NCBI RefSeq assembly: GCF_042676045.1
Contig: NZ_JBHTJV010000012.1
Coordinates: 1 to 64,000 of the forward strand
DNA: 64,000 nucleotides
Direction of reading: 5' to 3'
DNA from: Pseudahrensia aquimaris
Lineage (GTDB): Bacteria > Pseudomonadota > Alphaproteobacteria > Rhizobiales > Rhizobiaceae
Shown: piece by piece, positions 49,496 through 58,331 of the stretch
Numbering within the stretch: position 1 is the stretch's first letter
Layout of the letters: the number at the start of each line of letters is the position of its first letter
The notes under the pieces: generated by a model
Database searches by the model: none
What the model saw: the letters and a program-made list of their open reading frames with translations, nothing else
Told to the model about the DNA's origin: nothing
Translations under genes and position numbers: made by a program

Positions 49496-50845
49496 TCAGG
49501 CGGCGGCTTTCCGCAGGCTTCCGACGATATCGTTGACCACAGTCTCAACCAACTTGCTGTCATCCCCCTCGGCCATGACGCGTATCAGCGGCTCCGTGCC
49601 TGATTTGCGGATGACAAGGCGGCCAGCGTTTGCCAATTGCGATTGGGCATCAGCAATAGCCTCTTTAACCGTGGATGTTTCGAGCGGGTCACCGCTGGAA
49701 TACCGCACGTTTTTCAAAACCTGCGGCACGGGCTCAAAACGGCGGCAAACATCGCTAACCGGTTTGTCCCAGGTCTTGACCACGCACAGCAGTTGCAGTG
49801 CGGCGACAAGACCGTCGCCCGTCGTAGCATAGTCTGACAAAACGATGTGGCCAGACTGCTCACCACCAACATTCCAACCGTCTTTGCGCATACGTTCAAC
49901 AACATAGCGGTCTCCCACTGGCGTGCGGGCGAGCGACAGTTTCTGGTCTTGCAAGAAACGCTCAAGACCGAGATTGGACATGATTGTTGCCACGATGCCC
50001 GGGCCTGAAAGACGTTCGCGCTCTTTCCAGTTTTGTGCGACGACGGCCATCAATTGATCGCCGTCCACCACATTAGACTTCTCGTCGACGATAATCACCC
50101 GATCAGCGTCGCCATCAAGCGCGATGCCAATATCGGCGCGAACTTCGTTCACCTTGCGGGCAAGATTTGCCGTATGGGTAGAGCCGCATTCGGCATTGAT
50201 GTTCACGCCATTGGGCTGATTGCCAATTGTAACGACTTCAGCGCCAAGTTCCCAAAGGGCAGCTGGCGCGCATTTGTAAGCGGCACCATTGGCGCAATCA
50301 ACAACCACGCGCAGGCCGTCTAAGGTCATTGCTCGCGGCAAGGTGCGTTTGGCGAACTCAATGTAACGCTCATCCGCGCCATCAACGCGGCTGGCGCGGC
50401 CGATTTTGTCGCTGTGCGCGAGACTGTCGGTCATATCAGCATCAATGAGCGCTTCGATTTTGCGTTCAATCTCGTCGGAAAGTTTGAAGCCATCTGGACC
50501 AAAAAGTTTGATTCCGTTGTCATGATAGGCGTTGTGAGAAGCGGAAATCATAACGCCAATATCTGCCCGCAACGAACGGGTGAGCATCGCAACAGCCGGG
50601 GTCGGCACAGGGCCAAGCTGGAAAACATCCATGCCTGCGGCTGTGAAACCGGCAACAAGAGCGTTTTCGATCATATAGCCGGAGAGCCTCGTATCCTTAC
50701 CGATAACGACGCGGTGGCGATGGCTGCCACGCTTGAAGGTGAGGCCAGCTGCCATCGCCACCTTCATGGCGACTTCAGCAGTCATCGGTGACTTGTTCGC
50801 GTATCCCCGAATTCCATCGGTCCCGAAATATTTCCGATCACTCAT
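49496..50845 (-). CDS. glmM: Phosphoglucosamine mutase
   Basis: GlmM converts glucosamine 6-phosphate to the 1-phosphate for peptidoglycan and LPS precursors. The phosphoserine motif is ISASHNAYHDNG (Ser103), the metal loop is DGDADR, the sugar loop is GGEQSGHIVL and the phosphate-binding loop is RKSGTEPLIRVMAEG. Starting at MSDRKYFGTDGIRG (50845) gives 449 residues, the family norm; the frame extends to 50884. It lies downstream of ftsH in the same direction, with a terminator between, the common order in this group (tilS-ftsH-glmM). Confidence 0.96.
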   Translation of the reverse strand: MSDRKYFGTDGIRGYANKSPMTAEVAMKVAMAAGLTFKRGSHRHRVVIGKDTRLSGYMIENALVAGFTAAGMDVFQLGPVPTPAVAMLTRSLRADIGVMISASHNAYHDNGIKLFGPDGFKLSDEIERKIEALIDADMTDSLAHSDKIGRASRVDGADERYIEFAKRTLPRAMTLDGLRVVVDCANGAAYKCAPAALWELGAEVVTIGNQPNGVNINAECGSTHTANLARKVNEVRADIGIALDGDADRVIIVDEKSNVVDGDQLMAVVAQNWKERERLSGPGIVATIMSNLGLERFLQDQKLSLARTPVGDRYVVERMRKDGWNVGGEQSGHIVLSDYATTGDGLVAALQLLCVVKTWDKPVSDVCRRFEPVPQVLKNVRYSSGDPLETSTVKEAIADAQSQLANAGRLVIRKSGTEPLIRVMAEGDDSKLVETVVNDIVGSLRKAAA

Positions 50846-51171
50846 ACTATTGCCCATTTCCTTTGTGGCGATCCGCGCCAACATGCCGACAGAGTTTAGA
50901 CGCAGAACTGGCTGCTTCCAGTCAATAAGCTAAGGGAGACTCCCCCAAAACTAACCATCGCGGTGTTTTTAGCGTTGTTCCCCGGCACAACAAATGCCCA
51001 ACGGTTGGAGAACGTCTAACAGATATCGTTTACAGTCCGCTTCAAGAATTGTGACGAATTGTTTCAATTGCTGCTCGCAGCATTATGCGTTCCCGTTGTT
51101 AATAAACAAAAAACCCCGCCAAATCGACGGGGTTTTCGTGTTCTTGGTTAAATACGGGAGCGGGCCAAGCC
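50846..51171. other. Intergenic region between ftsH and glmM
   Basis: These 326 bp hold the ftsH terminator (51108-51138) and then the glmM promoter region. No gene or other repeat was recognised. Short open frames here lack ribosome sites and family similarity. Confidence 0.5.
51108..51138 (-). terminator. Terminator after ftsH
   Basis: On the minus strand AAAACCCCG-TCG pairs with GGCGGGGTTTT around ATTT and is followed by TTG and an AT-rich stretch. It lies 34 bp past the ftsH stop. Confidence 0.85.
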
Positions 51172-53103
51172 TTACGTTGGCAAGGGCTCCATTCCACCGG
51201 CATCAGGGGCATCGCCTTTTTTGGGCTTGGACGAGCCGGACTTTGGCACTGCGCTACCACGCGAAGGCGGTGTGTCGTCGCCCAGATCGCGCGATGGTGG
51301 TTTTCCATCAAGCAGATCATCAATTTCGCTGCCAGACAGTGTCTCGTATTCAAGAAGACCCTGAGCCAATGTTTCGAGGTCTTTTTTGCGCTTGGTCAGG
51401 ATGCGCTTGGCTTCCTTCCAGCCATCATCAACGAGACGACGCACTTCCTCGTCAATAATCTGGGCAGTTTCTTCCGACACATTCTTGGATTGCGCAACGG
51501 AGTGACCGAGGAAGACCTCTTGTTGGTTTTCACCGTAAGAGACCTTACCGAGCTTGTCGGAAAAACCCCACTGGGTCACCATTGCACGGGCCAAGCGGGT
51601 GGCTTGGTCGATATCCGACTGTGCGCCAGAAGTGACGTTCTTTTTGCCGAAGATCAGCTCTTCTGCAACCCGACCAGCCATCATAACGGCGAGGCGCGAC
51701 GTCATTTCTTCAAACGACATGGAAATCTGGTCGCGTTCTGGCAGTTGCATCACCATGCCAAGCGCTCGGCCCCGTGGAATGATGGTTGCTTTGTGCACGG
51801 GATGCGAAGACGGCACCGTGATTGCGACCAGCGCGTGGCCGGCCTCATGGTAGGCTGTATTGCGCTTCTCTTCCTCAGACATGACCATCGTGCGGCGCTC
51901 TGCACCCATCATGACCTTGTCTTTGGCGTCTTCGAATTCAGCCGCCGTGACCAACCGTTTTTCGCGGCGGGCTGCAAGCAAAGCTGCTTCGTTAACGAGG
52001 TTCATCAAATCAGCGCCAGAGAAGCCGGGGGTGCCACGGGCAACAACCTTCAAATCAACATTCGGTGCGAGCGGCACGTTGCGAACGTGAACCTTCAAGA
52101 TTGCTTCACGGCCAATGATATCCGGATTTGACACGACAACCTGACGGTCAAAACGACCGGGGCGCAACAGCGCGGGGTCAAGAACGTCGGGGCGGTTGGT
52201 GGCTGCAATCAAAATGATACCTTCGTTGGTTTCAAAGCCATCCATCTCAACAAGCAATTGGTTGAGCGTTTGCTCACGCTCATCATTGCCACCGCCAAGA
52301 CCGGCACCGCGATGGCGGCCAACAGCATCAATTTCGTCAATGAAGATGATGCACGGGGCATTTTTCTTGGCTTGCTCAAACATATCGCGCACGCGGCTTG
52401 CGCCAACGCCGACGAACATCTCGACAAAATCAGAACCCGAAATTGTGAAGAACGGCACTTCTGCTTCGCCAGCAACGGCACGGGCGGTCAGTGTTTTGCC
52501 AGTTCCGGGAGGGCCGACGAGCAGGACGCCGTGAGGCATCTTACCACCAAGACGCTGAAACTTTTGCGGATCGCGCAGGAAGTCGACAATCTCCACCAAG
52601 TCTTCTTTGGCTTCGTCAACGCCGGCAACGTCTGCGAATGTCACACGGCCATGCGCTTCGGTCAGCAACTTCGCCTTCGATTTACCGAAGCCCATCGCTT
52701 TGCCTTGACCAGACTGCATCTGGCGCATGATGAAAATCCACACGCCAACGATCAGCAAAAGTGGCAACCAATTCAACAGCATGCCGGTAAAGGTCGTACG
52801 GCCATCGGTGCGGGGCGTTGCGGTGATCTCTACATTCTGATCTTGCAGTCGCTTGACCAGCTCAGGATCGTAAGGCGCGAAAGTGCGGAAGCCAGTGGCG
52901 GAATCAGAATATTCGCCGCTGATGCGCTCTCCTTGGATGGTGACCGATTTAACACGGCCTTTCTCAACCGCTTCGACAAACTGCGAATAGGCCACTTCGG
53001 TGGTCGCGCGTTGGTCAGAGGGCGACTGGAACATCTGGAAAAGGGCGATCAAAAGAACTGCGATCAGTCCCCAAAGAGCGATGTTTCTGAAATTATTGTT
53101 CAT
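51172..53103 (-). CDS. ftsH: ATP-dependent zinc metalloprotease FtsH
   Basis: FtsH is a membrane AAA+ protease that removes misfolded membrane proteins and regulators such as heat-shock sigma factor and LpxC. Two membrane helices (residues about 7-24 and 109-127) flank a periplasmic domain. The AAA+ part shows Walker A GPPGTGKT (197-204), Walker B IIFIDEIDAVG, the second region of homology (ATNRPDVLDPALLRPGRFDR), and the zinc site HEAGH at about residue 418. The C-terminal tail is rich in Ser, Pro and Lys. The 643-residue length is typical. tilS lies upstream and glmM downstream. Confidence 0.97.
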   Translation of the reverse strand: MNNNFRNIALWGLIAVLLIALFQMFQSPSDQRATTEVAYSQFVEAVEKGRVKSVTIQGERISGEYSDSATGFRTFAPYDPELVKRLQDQNVEITATPRTDGRTTFTGMLLNWLPLLLIVGVWIFIMRQMQSGQGKAMGFGKSKAKLLTEAHGRVTFADVAGVDEAKEDLVEIVDFLRDPQKFQRLGGKMPHGVLLVGPPGTGKTLTARAVAGEAEVPFFTISGSDFVEMFVGVGASRVRDMFEQAKKNAPCIIFIDEIDAVGRHRGAGLGGGNDEREQTLNQLLVEMDGFETNEGIILIAATNRPDVLDPALLRPGRFDRQVVVSNPDIIGREAILKVHVRNVPLAPNVDLKVVARGTPGFSGADLMNLVNEAALLAARREKRLVTAAEFEDAKDKVMMGAERRTMVMSEEEKRNTAYHEAGHALVAITVPSSHPVHKATIIPRGRALGMVMQLPERDQISMSFEEMTSRLAVMMAGRVAEELIFGKKNVTSGAQSDIDQATRLARAMVTQWGFSDKLGKVSYGENQQEVFLGHSVAQSKNVSEETAQIIDEEVRRLVDDGWKEAKRILTKRKKDLETLAQGLLEYETLSGSEIDDLLDGKPPSRDLGDDTPPSRGSAVPKSGSSKPKKGDAPDAGGMEPLPT

Positions 53104-53218
53104 GCGAACTGTCCCAAAAGTTTAGCGGCGTAACAATCTACACCACCGTCCACGGTAAGATAGGAGCCAGAAGGGCCCGTGCCAAGCCGCGAGTGGCCTT
53201 CTGCGTCAATTCCTCCCG

Positions 53219-54250
53219 TTATGTTGAACGGGTTTGTCCAATTAGCTCGCTCAAAACGGCAAAAACTGGGTCATCGCTCGCGCCCCGGAAACGTTGGAAG
53301 GGAACTTTGGGCCAAACACTGCCCGTTCCCAAGTGCCTTGCCTCACGTTCAAATCGGGCTTTGCGCCCTGAAACCGTCACGAGAACCCGCGCCACAGTTT
53401 TGGCCATCCGCCCTTGAGAGACCGCGCAATCGACGCAATCGCCAAATTTTGACAGTGCCGGGCGGTGGTTGCTGCCACCCGCTGACATAATCAGCAGGGA
53501 GAAGGCTTCCCGCAGGAGGCGGCGGGGCATATCTGGTTCAACAGTCAATTCAAGCGAGCCGTCTTCCTTCAGTTGTGCGCAGCGGATCAAAACTTCTGCA
53601 ACTCGTTCACTCAGCCACAGCCGATCCCGTTGTCCCAGTTCAGCCATTCGAGCGATCTTCTCGGCAAGATTGTCCGGCGAATGCCCTAAAGTGTGCCGGA
53701 TACGGATGCGCTCTTGCATGATTTCACGGTTGGTCGGATCGTCGAGCCAGCCGATTCCTTCTGCCTGCAGAAAAGCCCGCAGGGCTGCACGGCGTTGGCC
53801 TATCAAAGGCCTCCAGATCGTCAACTCGTCGTAAGCCGTATGTTCAGACATTCCGGAAAGGCCTATTGTGCCGCTTTCAGTCCGGGAGCGCAGTGCGCGC
53901 ATGAATACTGTTTCGGCCTGATCGTCTAGTGTGTGGCCGACTGCGATTGTCTTCACTCCGCATTTGCGGGCGTGATCGGCCAAAAGAGCGTAGCGGGCCA
54001 AGCGGGCGGATTCCCCGTTGCGGTTTCCCTTGGGACGCCAAGTCAGAGTTTCATGCGGGACGCCAAGATCAGCGCACCAGCGCGATACCTGTTTGGCCTC
54101 GTCTTTCGCGGTCGGGCGCAGGCCATGGTCTACGGTGGCGGCAAACAAGTCAGCAGGGGCGATTGTTTCACGCAACATGTGCAAAAGCGCGGTTGAGTCG
54201 CTACCGCCTGAAATGGCGACCAGAACTTTTCCGCTTGGCTTCAGGAGCAC
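53219..54250 (-). CDS. tilS: tRNA(Ile)-lysidine synthase
   Basis: TilS converts the CAU anticodon wobble cytidine of tRNA-Ile2 to lysidine so it reads AUA. The PP-loop motif is ISGGSDSTALLHML at about residues 14-27, with VDHGLRP, VGHTLDDQAETVFMRALR and GLSGM following, and the FLQAEGIGWLDDPTN region is typical. The 343-residue length is at the short end, with a compact C-terminal part. The start is GTG at 54250, which overlaps the cpoB stop by 10 bp, pointing to translational coupling. Confidence 0.93.
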   Translation of the reverse strand: MLLKPSGKVLVAISGGSDSTALLHMLRETIAPADLFAATVDHGLRPTAKDEAKQVSRWCADLGVPHETLTWRPKGNRNGESARLARYALLADHARKCGVKTIAVGHTLDDQAETVFMRALRSRTESGTIGLSGMSEHTAYDELTIWRPLIGQRRAALRAFLQAEGIGWLDDPTNREIMQERIRIRHTLGHSPDNLAEKIARMAELGQRDRLWLSERVAEVLIRCAQLKEDGSLELTVEPDMPRRLLREAFSLLIMSAGGSNHRPALSKFGDCVDCAVSQGRMAKTVARVLVTVSGRKARFEREARHLGTGSVWPKVPFQRFRGASDDPVFAVLSELIGQTRST

Positions 54251-55284
54251 TTGGCGGCAGCCTGCTCTGCTTGCACGCGGTCTGCAAGGCGGTTCACGGC
54301 TTCAGGGTATTGCTTCAGAACTTCGCTATACGTCACGCAGGCAACCTCGCGCTGGTTCAAACCCGCAAGGGCCAGCCCAAGGCCGAGCAGATTTTCTGGC
54401 GCCGTTGAGGCATCGGGGTAAGCGTTGTGGGTGTCGAGATGGGTGTTTGCTGCTTCCAGATATTGACGCTGCCAGAAAAGCGCTTGTGCCAGTGTGTAAA
54501 GCGCCTCGCCCTCTTTGGGGTCTTTGGGCCATGCTTTTACGAAGGCACGCATGGCCTGCTCGGCGCGTTTGTAACGCTTGTTTTTCAAAGCAATGGTGCC
54601 CGCTTCAAAAACCGCGTTGGGCGTGGGGCCAAATTCTGCCGCTTCAACGCCGCCATCAACGCCGTCGCTGAACACGCCTGGCAATTTCTCGCCGGGGCTG
54701 GAGTGTTCAGGTCGACCGGCATCGATAACGTTGCCGTTGTCATCAAATGTGAGCGTACCCAGCGTTTTGGGAGCCTCGTCTTGTTTGACGGGAGGCGCGT
54801 CGCTAGTCTGCGGCGCAATCGCTATATTCTGGTTGGTGTCCTGCGGCTGAGTGCTCGCAGGCTCTTCAGGCTTTACGTCCGTGCTTTGCGCTGCGGACGT
54901 TTCAGACTTTCCCAGGCTGTCGTCTCCCGACTGAGCCACGTCTTTATCTGTGCTGCTCCCGGCATCACCTCGGCGTTCTTCCAGTTCTTGAAAGCGCAGT
55001 TCGTTATCTTGCTGCATACGGCGGAGTTCTTCCTGCAATTGCAGCAATTGGAATGTCAGTTCTTCGACTTTGCCGTTCAGGCCGCGGACCTGTTCTTCCA
55101 ACTCATTCACCCGAAAGACCGCATCGCCGCTTTGCGCCAAAATAACGGGGGGCTGTGCAGCAACTTGACCGAGAGGCATGGCGGGACGCTTGAAGTCTGT
55201 GGCTTGAGAGGGTGCGCAAAACAGAGCGACGAGGGGCAAGGTGGTGGCAAGGCGAGCCACGGCATTGAAAAGGTTTCGGTTCAT
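54241..55284 (-). CDS. cpoB: Cell division coordinator CpoB (YbgF), Tol-Pal associated
   Basis: CpoB is a periplasmic protein that coordinates peptidoglycan synthesis with outer-membrane constriction. The 347-residue product has a signal peptide (about residues 1-28, ending in PSQA), a coiled-coil trimerisation part (NELEEQVRGLNGKVEELTFQ and LLQLQEELRRMQQDNELRF), a long low-complexity Ser/Asp/Gln/Pro linker, and a C-terminal TPR domain (AVFEAGTIALKNKRYKRAEQAMRAF; KDPKEGEALYTLAQALFWQ; PENLLGLGLALAGL). It follows pal after 186 bp containing a hairpin, and overlaps tilS. The linker is longer than in E. coli CpoB. Confidence 0.93.
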   Translation of the reverse strand: MNRNLFNAVARLATTLPLVALFCAPSQATDFKRPAMPLGQVAAQPPVILAQSGDAVFRVNELEEQVRGLNGKVEELTFQLLQLQEELRRMQQDNELRFQELEERRGDAGSSTDKDVAQSGDDSLGKSETSAAQSTDVKPEEPASTQPQDTNQNIAIAPQTSDAPPVKQDEAPKTLGTLTFDDNGNVIDAGRPEHSSPGEKLPGVFSDGVDGGVEAAEFGPTPNAVFEAGTIALKNKRYKRAEQAMRAFVKAWPKDPKEGEALYTLAQALFWQRQYLEAANTHLDTHNAYPDASTAPENLLGLGLALAGLNQREVACVTYSEVLKQYPEAVNRLADRVQAEQAAAKCS

Positions 55285-55401
55285 GTCTGGCGGGTCTCCG
55301 CGTTATTGGGCCGTTGTGAGATTGTGGAACCGCTCGGTTCCCGCATCTTCAATATCACACTGGAAAAGCCTGACCAAAATTTGTTGGCTTACAAAGCGAA
55401 A

Positions 55402-55439
55402 CGGCTGCACGTCCTGATATTTGCAGGAAGATGCAGCCG
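55402..55439 (-). terminator. Strong hairpin between pal and cpoB
   Basis: CGGCTGCA and TGCAGCCG form the base and an inner TCCTG/CAGGA stem extends it. On the minus strand it is followed by TTTCGCTTTG with only a short T run, so it may be a partial terminator or mRNA-stability element that lowers cpoB relative to pal. Confidence 0.6.
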
Positions 55440-55470
55440 CATTTGCTGTAGTGGAAACTGGAATTCAGAT

Positions 55471-56001
55471 TTAAGAGCCGCTGCCACCGCCAAGAACGGT
55501 GACGGCACGGCGGTTTTGCGACCAGCACGAAATGTCATCGCATGTGGCGACCGGACGTTCTTTGCCGAAGGAAATGGTGCGCAACCGTGTGCGGGGCACA
55601 CCGCGGGCAACCAGATAGTCGCGTGTTGCCGCCGCGCGGCGGGCACCGAGTGCGATGTTGTATTCGCGGGTGCCGCGTTCGTCAGCGTGGCCTTCGATGG
55701 TTATGCGGTACTGGGCGTATTGGTTTAGCCACGTCGCTTGTTTGTCGAGCGTTTGGCGAGCCTCTGCGGTGAGCGCACTTGAATCGGTCTGAAAGAGGAC
55801 GCGATCACCCACATTGACTGTGAAGTCTTGCGTCGAGCCGGGCGTAGCAGCGCCAGCACTGTTGCTGCTGTTAAGGCCAAGCTGCGCCGAATTGTTCGGC
55901 AACGTTTGTTTCTTGGTGCAGCCGGCGACGGCGGCAAGCGCAACTAGGGTGGCGATTGTAGCGGCGCGCGTGGCGTTGGCTGTTTGAAGTGTCAGGCGCA
56001 T
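55471..56001 (-). CDS. pal: Peptidoglycan-associated lipoprotein Pal
   Basis: Pal anchors the outer membrane to peptidoglycan as part of Tol-Pal. The 176-residue protein has a lipoprotein signal with lipobox VAGC (Cys about 28) and a C-terminal OmpA-like domain: VLFQTDSSALTAEARQTLDKQ, YRITIEGHADERGTREYNIALGARRA and VPRTRLRTISFGKERPV, containing the mDap-binding Asp and Arg. It normally follows tolQRAB; here the gene upstream is a ureohydrolase, so the tol genes are elsewhere. 236 bp upstream hold the promoter. Confidence 0.96.
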   Translation of the reverse strand: MRLTLQTANATRAATIATLVALAAVAGCTKKQTLPNNSAQLGLNSSNSAGAATPGSTQDFTVNVGDRVLFQTDSSALTAEARQTLDKQATWLNQYAQYRITIEGHADERGTREYNIALGARRAAATRDYLVARGVPRTRLRTISFGKERPVATCDDISCWSQNRRAVTVLGGGSGS

Positions 56002-56237
56002 TGCCCGTCTCCTTCTCGATGGTGTCGATTGGGCGCTGACGCAAATTCCTTTTTCGGGACAATTGCAAACAACGCGGTGATCTTTTGATAACCAATATTC
56101 CGTTAAGGGCGGCTCAAGAAACTGGGTAAATGAAGCCTTAACGCAGGGGTTTGATGATGATTACATGCCGAAAATTGCGGACTGCACGTCCAAACAGGGA
56201 AAATGGGGCCACATCGCGGCGAAATTGTCGCGCTGCC

Positions 56238-57239
56238 CTACTTTTTGCGCTTGGCAACCGCTTCAGACAAAACGCACAACATCTCGAACATCATCGAAAC
56301 GCCAACCCATGCTGTGTTTCCCGATGGGTCGAATGGCGGTGAAACTTCCACCAGATCACAGCCAACGAGATTAAGCCCGCGCATTTCGCGCACGCAATAT
56401 TGCGCGGTGAAGGTATCCGGCCCACCGATTTCCGGCGTTCCGGTTCCTGGAGCAAAGGCCGGATCAATGAAATCAATATCGAATGAGCAATAGGTCGGCT
56501 CGCTGCCCACAATCTCACGCGCCTGCGCCATGACATCAGCAGGTCCGCGGGCTTTAAATTCTTCAATGGTGATGATGGTAACGCCGACGGAACGGCCAAA
56601 CTCGATATCCTCGCCGTCATACATCGTGCCGCGTATGCCAATTTGAACGACGCGTTTTGGGTCTAACAAGCCTTCTTCAATGGCGCGACGGAATGGGGTG
56701 CCGTGGGTGTAGCGTGTGCCGCCAAAATATTCGTTGTAAAGGTCTGTGTGCGCATCAAAGTGAACCATGCCCAACGGAGCGTCTTTAGCCAAACCCCGCA
56801 GGATGGGCAGGGAAATCAGATGGTCGCCACCAGCGGTAAAGGGCGTGATACCCCTACCGTGCAAATCGGAATAGTGAGCGGTGACCCGGTCTAACGTCGC
56901 CATCAGATCAGCCGGGTTTGGCGCAACGTCTCCCAGATCGGCACAATTGACGAGTTCATACGGATTGATGTGCGAGACAGGATGAACGGCTCGGATCATG
57001 GTGGACAGATCGCGCAACTGACGGGGGCCATGGCGTGCGCCGGGGCGGTTGGTTGTTCCACCATCCCAAGGAACGCCCACGAAGCCAATATCAACGGCGT
57101 CGTATAAAGTATCGGTCGGCGTCAGATGTGGCAGCCGCATAAAAGTAGGGACACCTGCGAAGCGCGGTAGGTCGAAGCCGGAAATGGGCTGAAAATCGGG
57201 ATGGGCCATTGCTACGGTCTCGGCTTGGGTTTCGCTCAA
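56238..57239 (-). CDS. speB: Agmatinase-family ureohydrolase
   Basis: Ureohydrolases split guanidino compounds into an amine and urea with a binuclear Mn site. Metal ligands are in TAGGDHLISLPIL, VHFDAHTDLYNEYFGG (DAHTD) and CSFDIDFIDPAFAPGTGTPE (DxDxxDP). The N-terminal extension and GVPWDGGTTNRPGARHGPRQLR match agmatinase and guanidinobutyrase members. Which guanidino compound is used is not clear from sequence. It lies 8 bp after the IclR gene in the same direction, so both are likely cotranscribed and the enzyme may belong to the adjoining catabolic locus. Confidence 0.9.
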   Translation of the reverse strand: MSETQAETVAMAHPDFQPISGFDLPRFAGVPTFMRLPHLTPTDTLYDAVDIGFVGVPWDGGTTNRPGARHGPRQLRDLSTMIRAVHPVSHINPYELVNCADLGDVAPNPADLMATLDRVTAHYSDLHGRGITPFTAGGDHLISLPILRGLAKDAPLGMVHFDAHTDLYNEYFGGTRYTHGTPFRRAIEEGLLDPKRVVQIGIRGTMYDGEDIEFGRSVGVTIITIEEFKARGPADVMAQAREIVGSEPTYCSFDIDFIDPAFAPGTGTPEIGGPDTFTAQYCVREMRGLNLVGCDLVEVSPPFDPSGNTAWVGVSMMFEMLCVLSEAVAKRKK

Positions 57240-57247
57240 AACTTAAC

Positions 57248-58000
57248 TCACAATTCGGCTAGCTGTCTCGCTCCATCGCGCAGCAAATCGAGATGTTGCA
57301 GCAAACCATCGCGGTCAAGCCGTTGTGTGGGGCCATGAAATGCGAGAGCAGCAATAAAACGGCCAGACGCATCAGTCACTGGCACCGCAAGTGCGATCAT
57401 CCCATCGAACAGTTCTTCGTTGTCGATGGCATAGCCCTGCTTCTCGATTTGTTCCAATTCGGCAGCAAGGCTCGCCGTGCTCATATGGGTGTTTATGGTG
57501 CGCGGTTCGAAACGAATGGTTTTGAGCGTCCGCTCGCGGTCTTTGCCGCTCAGGCTTGCGAGATAGCACTTGCCACTCGCAGTGCAATAGAACGGCACAC
57601 GGGAACCGATGGGCAGTTCGATTCGAAACAGCCAGTCCGTTTCAATACGGTCTAGATAGGTCATGCCATCTGGTTCGGGCACGACGAAGTTGATCGTTTC
57701 CTTGATCGTCTCCGCCAAGGTTAGCAAAACCTGCCGCCGCGCCGTTGCTGTCTGCCGCGATGCGAGAAGCCCTTGTGCGAGCCTGGATGTGCGCGGTGCA
57801 GGCGAGAGGCGGTTTCCCGAGACATCGCGGATGAGGAAGCCTTCGGCCACCATGGTCTGGCACAAACGATGAATGGATTGTTTCGGCAGTCCGATAGCTC
57901 GGTTGATCTCGGTCGGTGACAACGGCTCATTCGATTGAGACACGGCCTCCAAGATCAAAAGCGTTCGCAAATTCGTGGGAACCCTCAGTGCGTCACTCAT
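57248..58000 (-). CDS. IclR-family transcriptional regulator
   Basis: The 250-residue protein has the IclR pattern: an N-terminal winged helix-turn-helix (LLILEAVSQSNEPLSPTEINRAIGLPKQSIHRLCQTMVAEGFL, about residues 14-57) and a C-terminal ligand-binding domain (ETINFVVPEPDGMTYLDRIE; IGSRVPFYCTASGKCYLA; GYAIDNEELFDGMIALAVPV). It is divergent from the GMC oxidoreductase gene, and a perfect palindrome at 58101-58117 in the shared region is its probable operator. It probably controls both arms of the catabolic locus. Confidence 0.93.
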   Translation of the reverse strand: MSDALRVPTNLRTLLILEAVSQSNEPLSPTEINRAIGLPKQSIHRLCQTMVAEGFLIRDVSGNRLSPAPRTSRLAQGLLASRQTATARRQVLLTLAETIKETINFVVPEPDGMTYLDRIETDWLFRIELPIGSRVPFYCTASGKCYLASLSGKDRERTLKTIRFEPRTINTHMSTASLAAELEQIEKQGYAIDNEELFDGMIALAVPVTDASGRFIAALAFHGPTQRLDRDGLLQHLDLLRDGARQLAEL

Positions 58001-58331
58001 TCTTGCCTGCCTTTTGCCCGTTCATCCACAACACCACCTTGAAAGCCGAAATTGCGACATTCTGTCTTGCACAAATAAGGCTGGCGTGGTTCACTCTTAT
58101 TGAGACCAAAAGTCTCATTTTTTGCAAATGGCAAGTCAAGATCACTTTTTGCCTAACTACAGAAAATGAGACCCTGGGCGACTTTTCCGGGGAGGAAAAA
58201 GTGCCCGTTATCGCGCTCTTTGCGCCGACCCTGCCTTGGGAGAGTTTGAGAGGGGCAGGATCGGCAGGGTTGCGATAACGGGTGCAAACTCTTCCTAAAG
58301 ATTGTCATCAAAACGGCTTTCGGGAGTGTGC
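58001..58331. other. Divergent control region of the catabolic locus
   Basis: No gene is seen in these 331 bp. They hold the palindrome at 58101-58117 and an extra copy of its half-site, TGAGAC, at 58167-58172. The plus-strand gene start at GTG 58332 has GGGAG about 7 bases upstream. Confidence 0.55.
58101..58117. promoter_or_regulatory. Palindrome, candidate IclR-family operator
   Basis: TGAGACCAAAAGTCTCA is a perfect 6-5-6 inverted repeat about 100 bp before the iclR-type gene and 215 bp before the GMC gene. A third TGAGAC half-site follows at 58167. IclR proteins often bind such short dyads in the divergent region of their targets. Confidence 0.6.
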
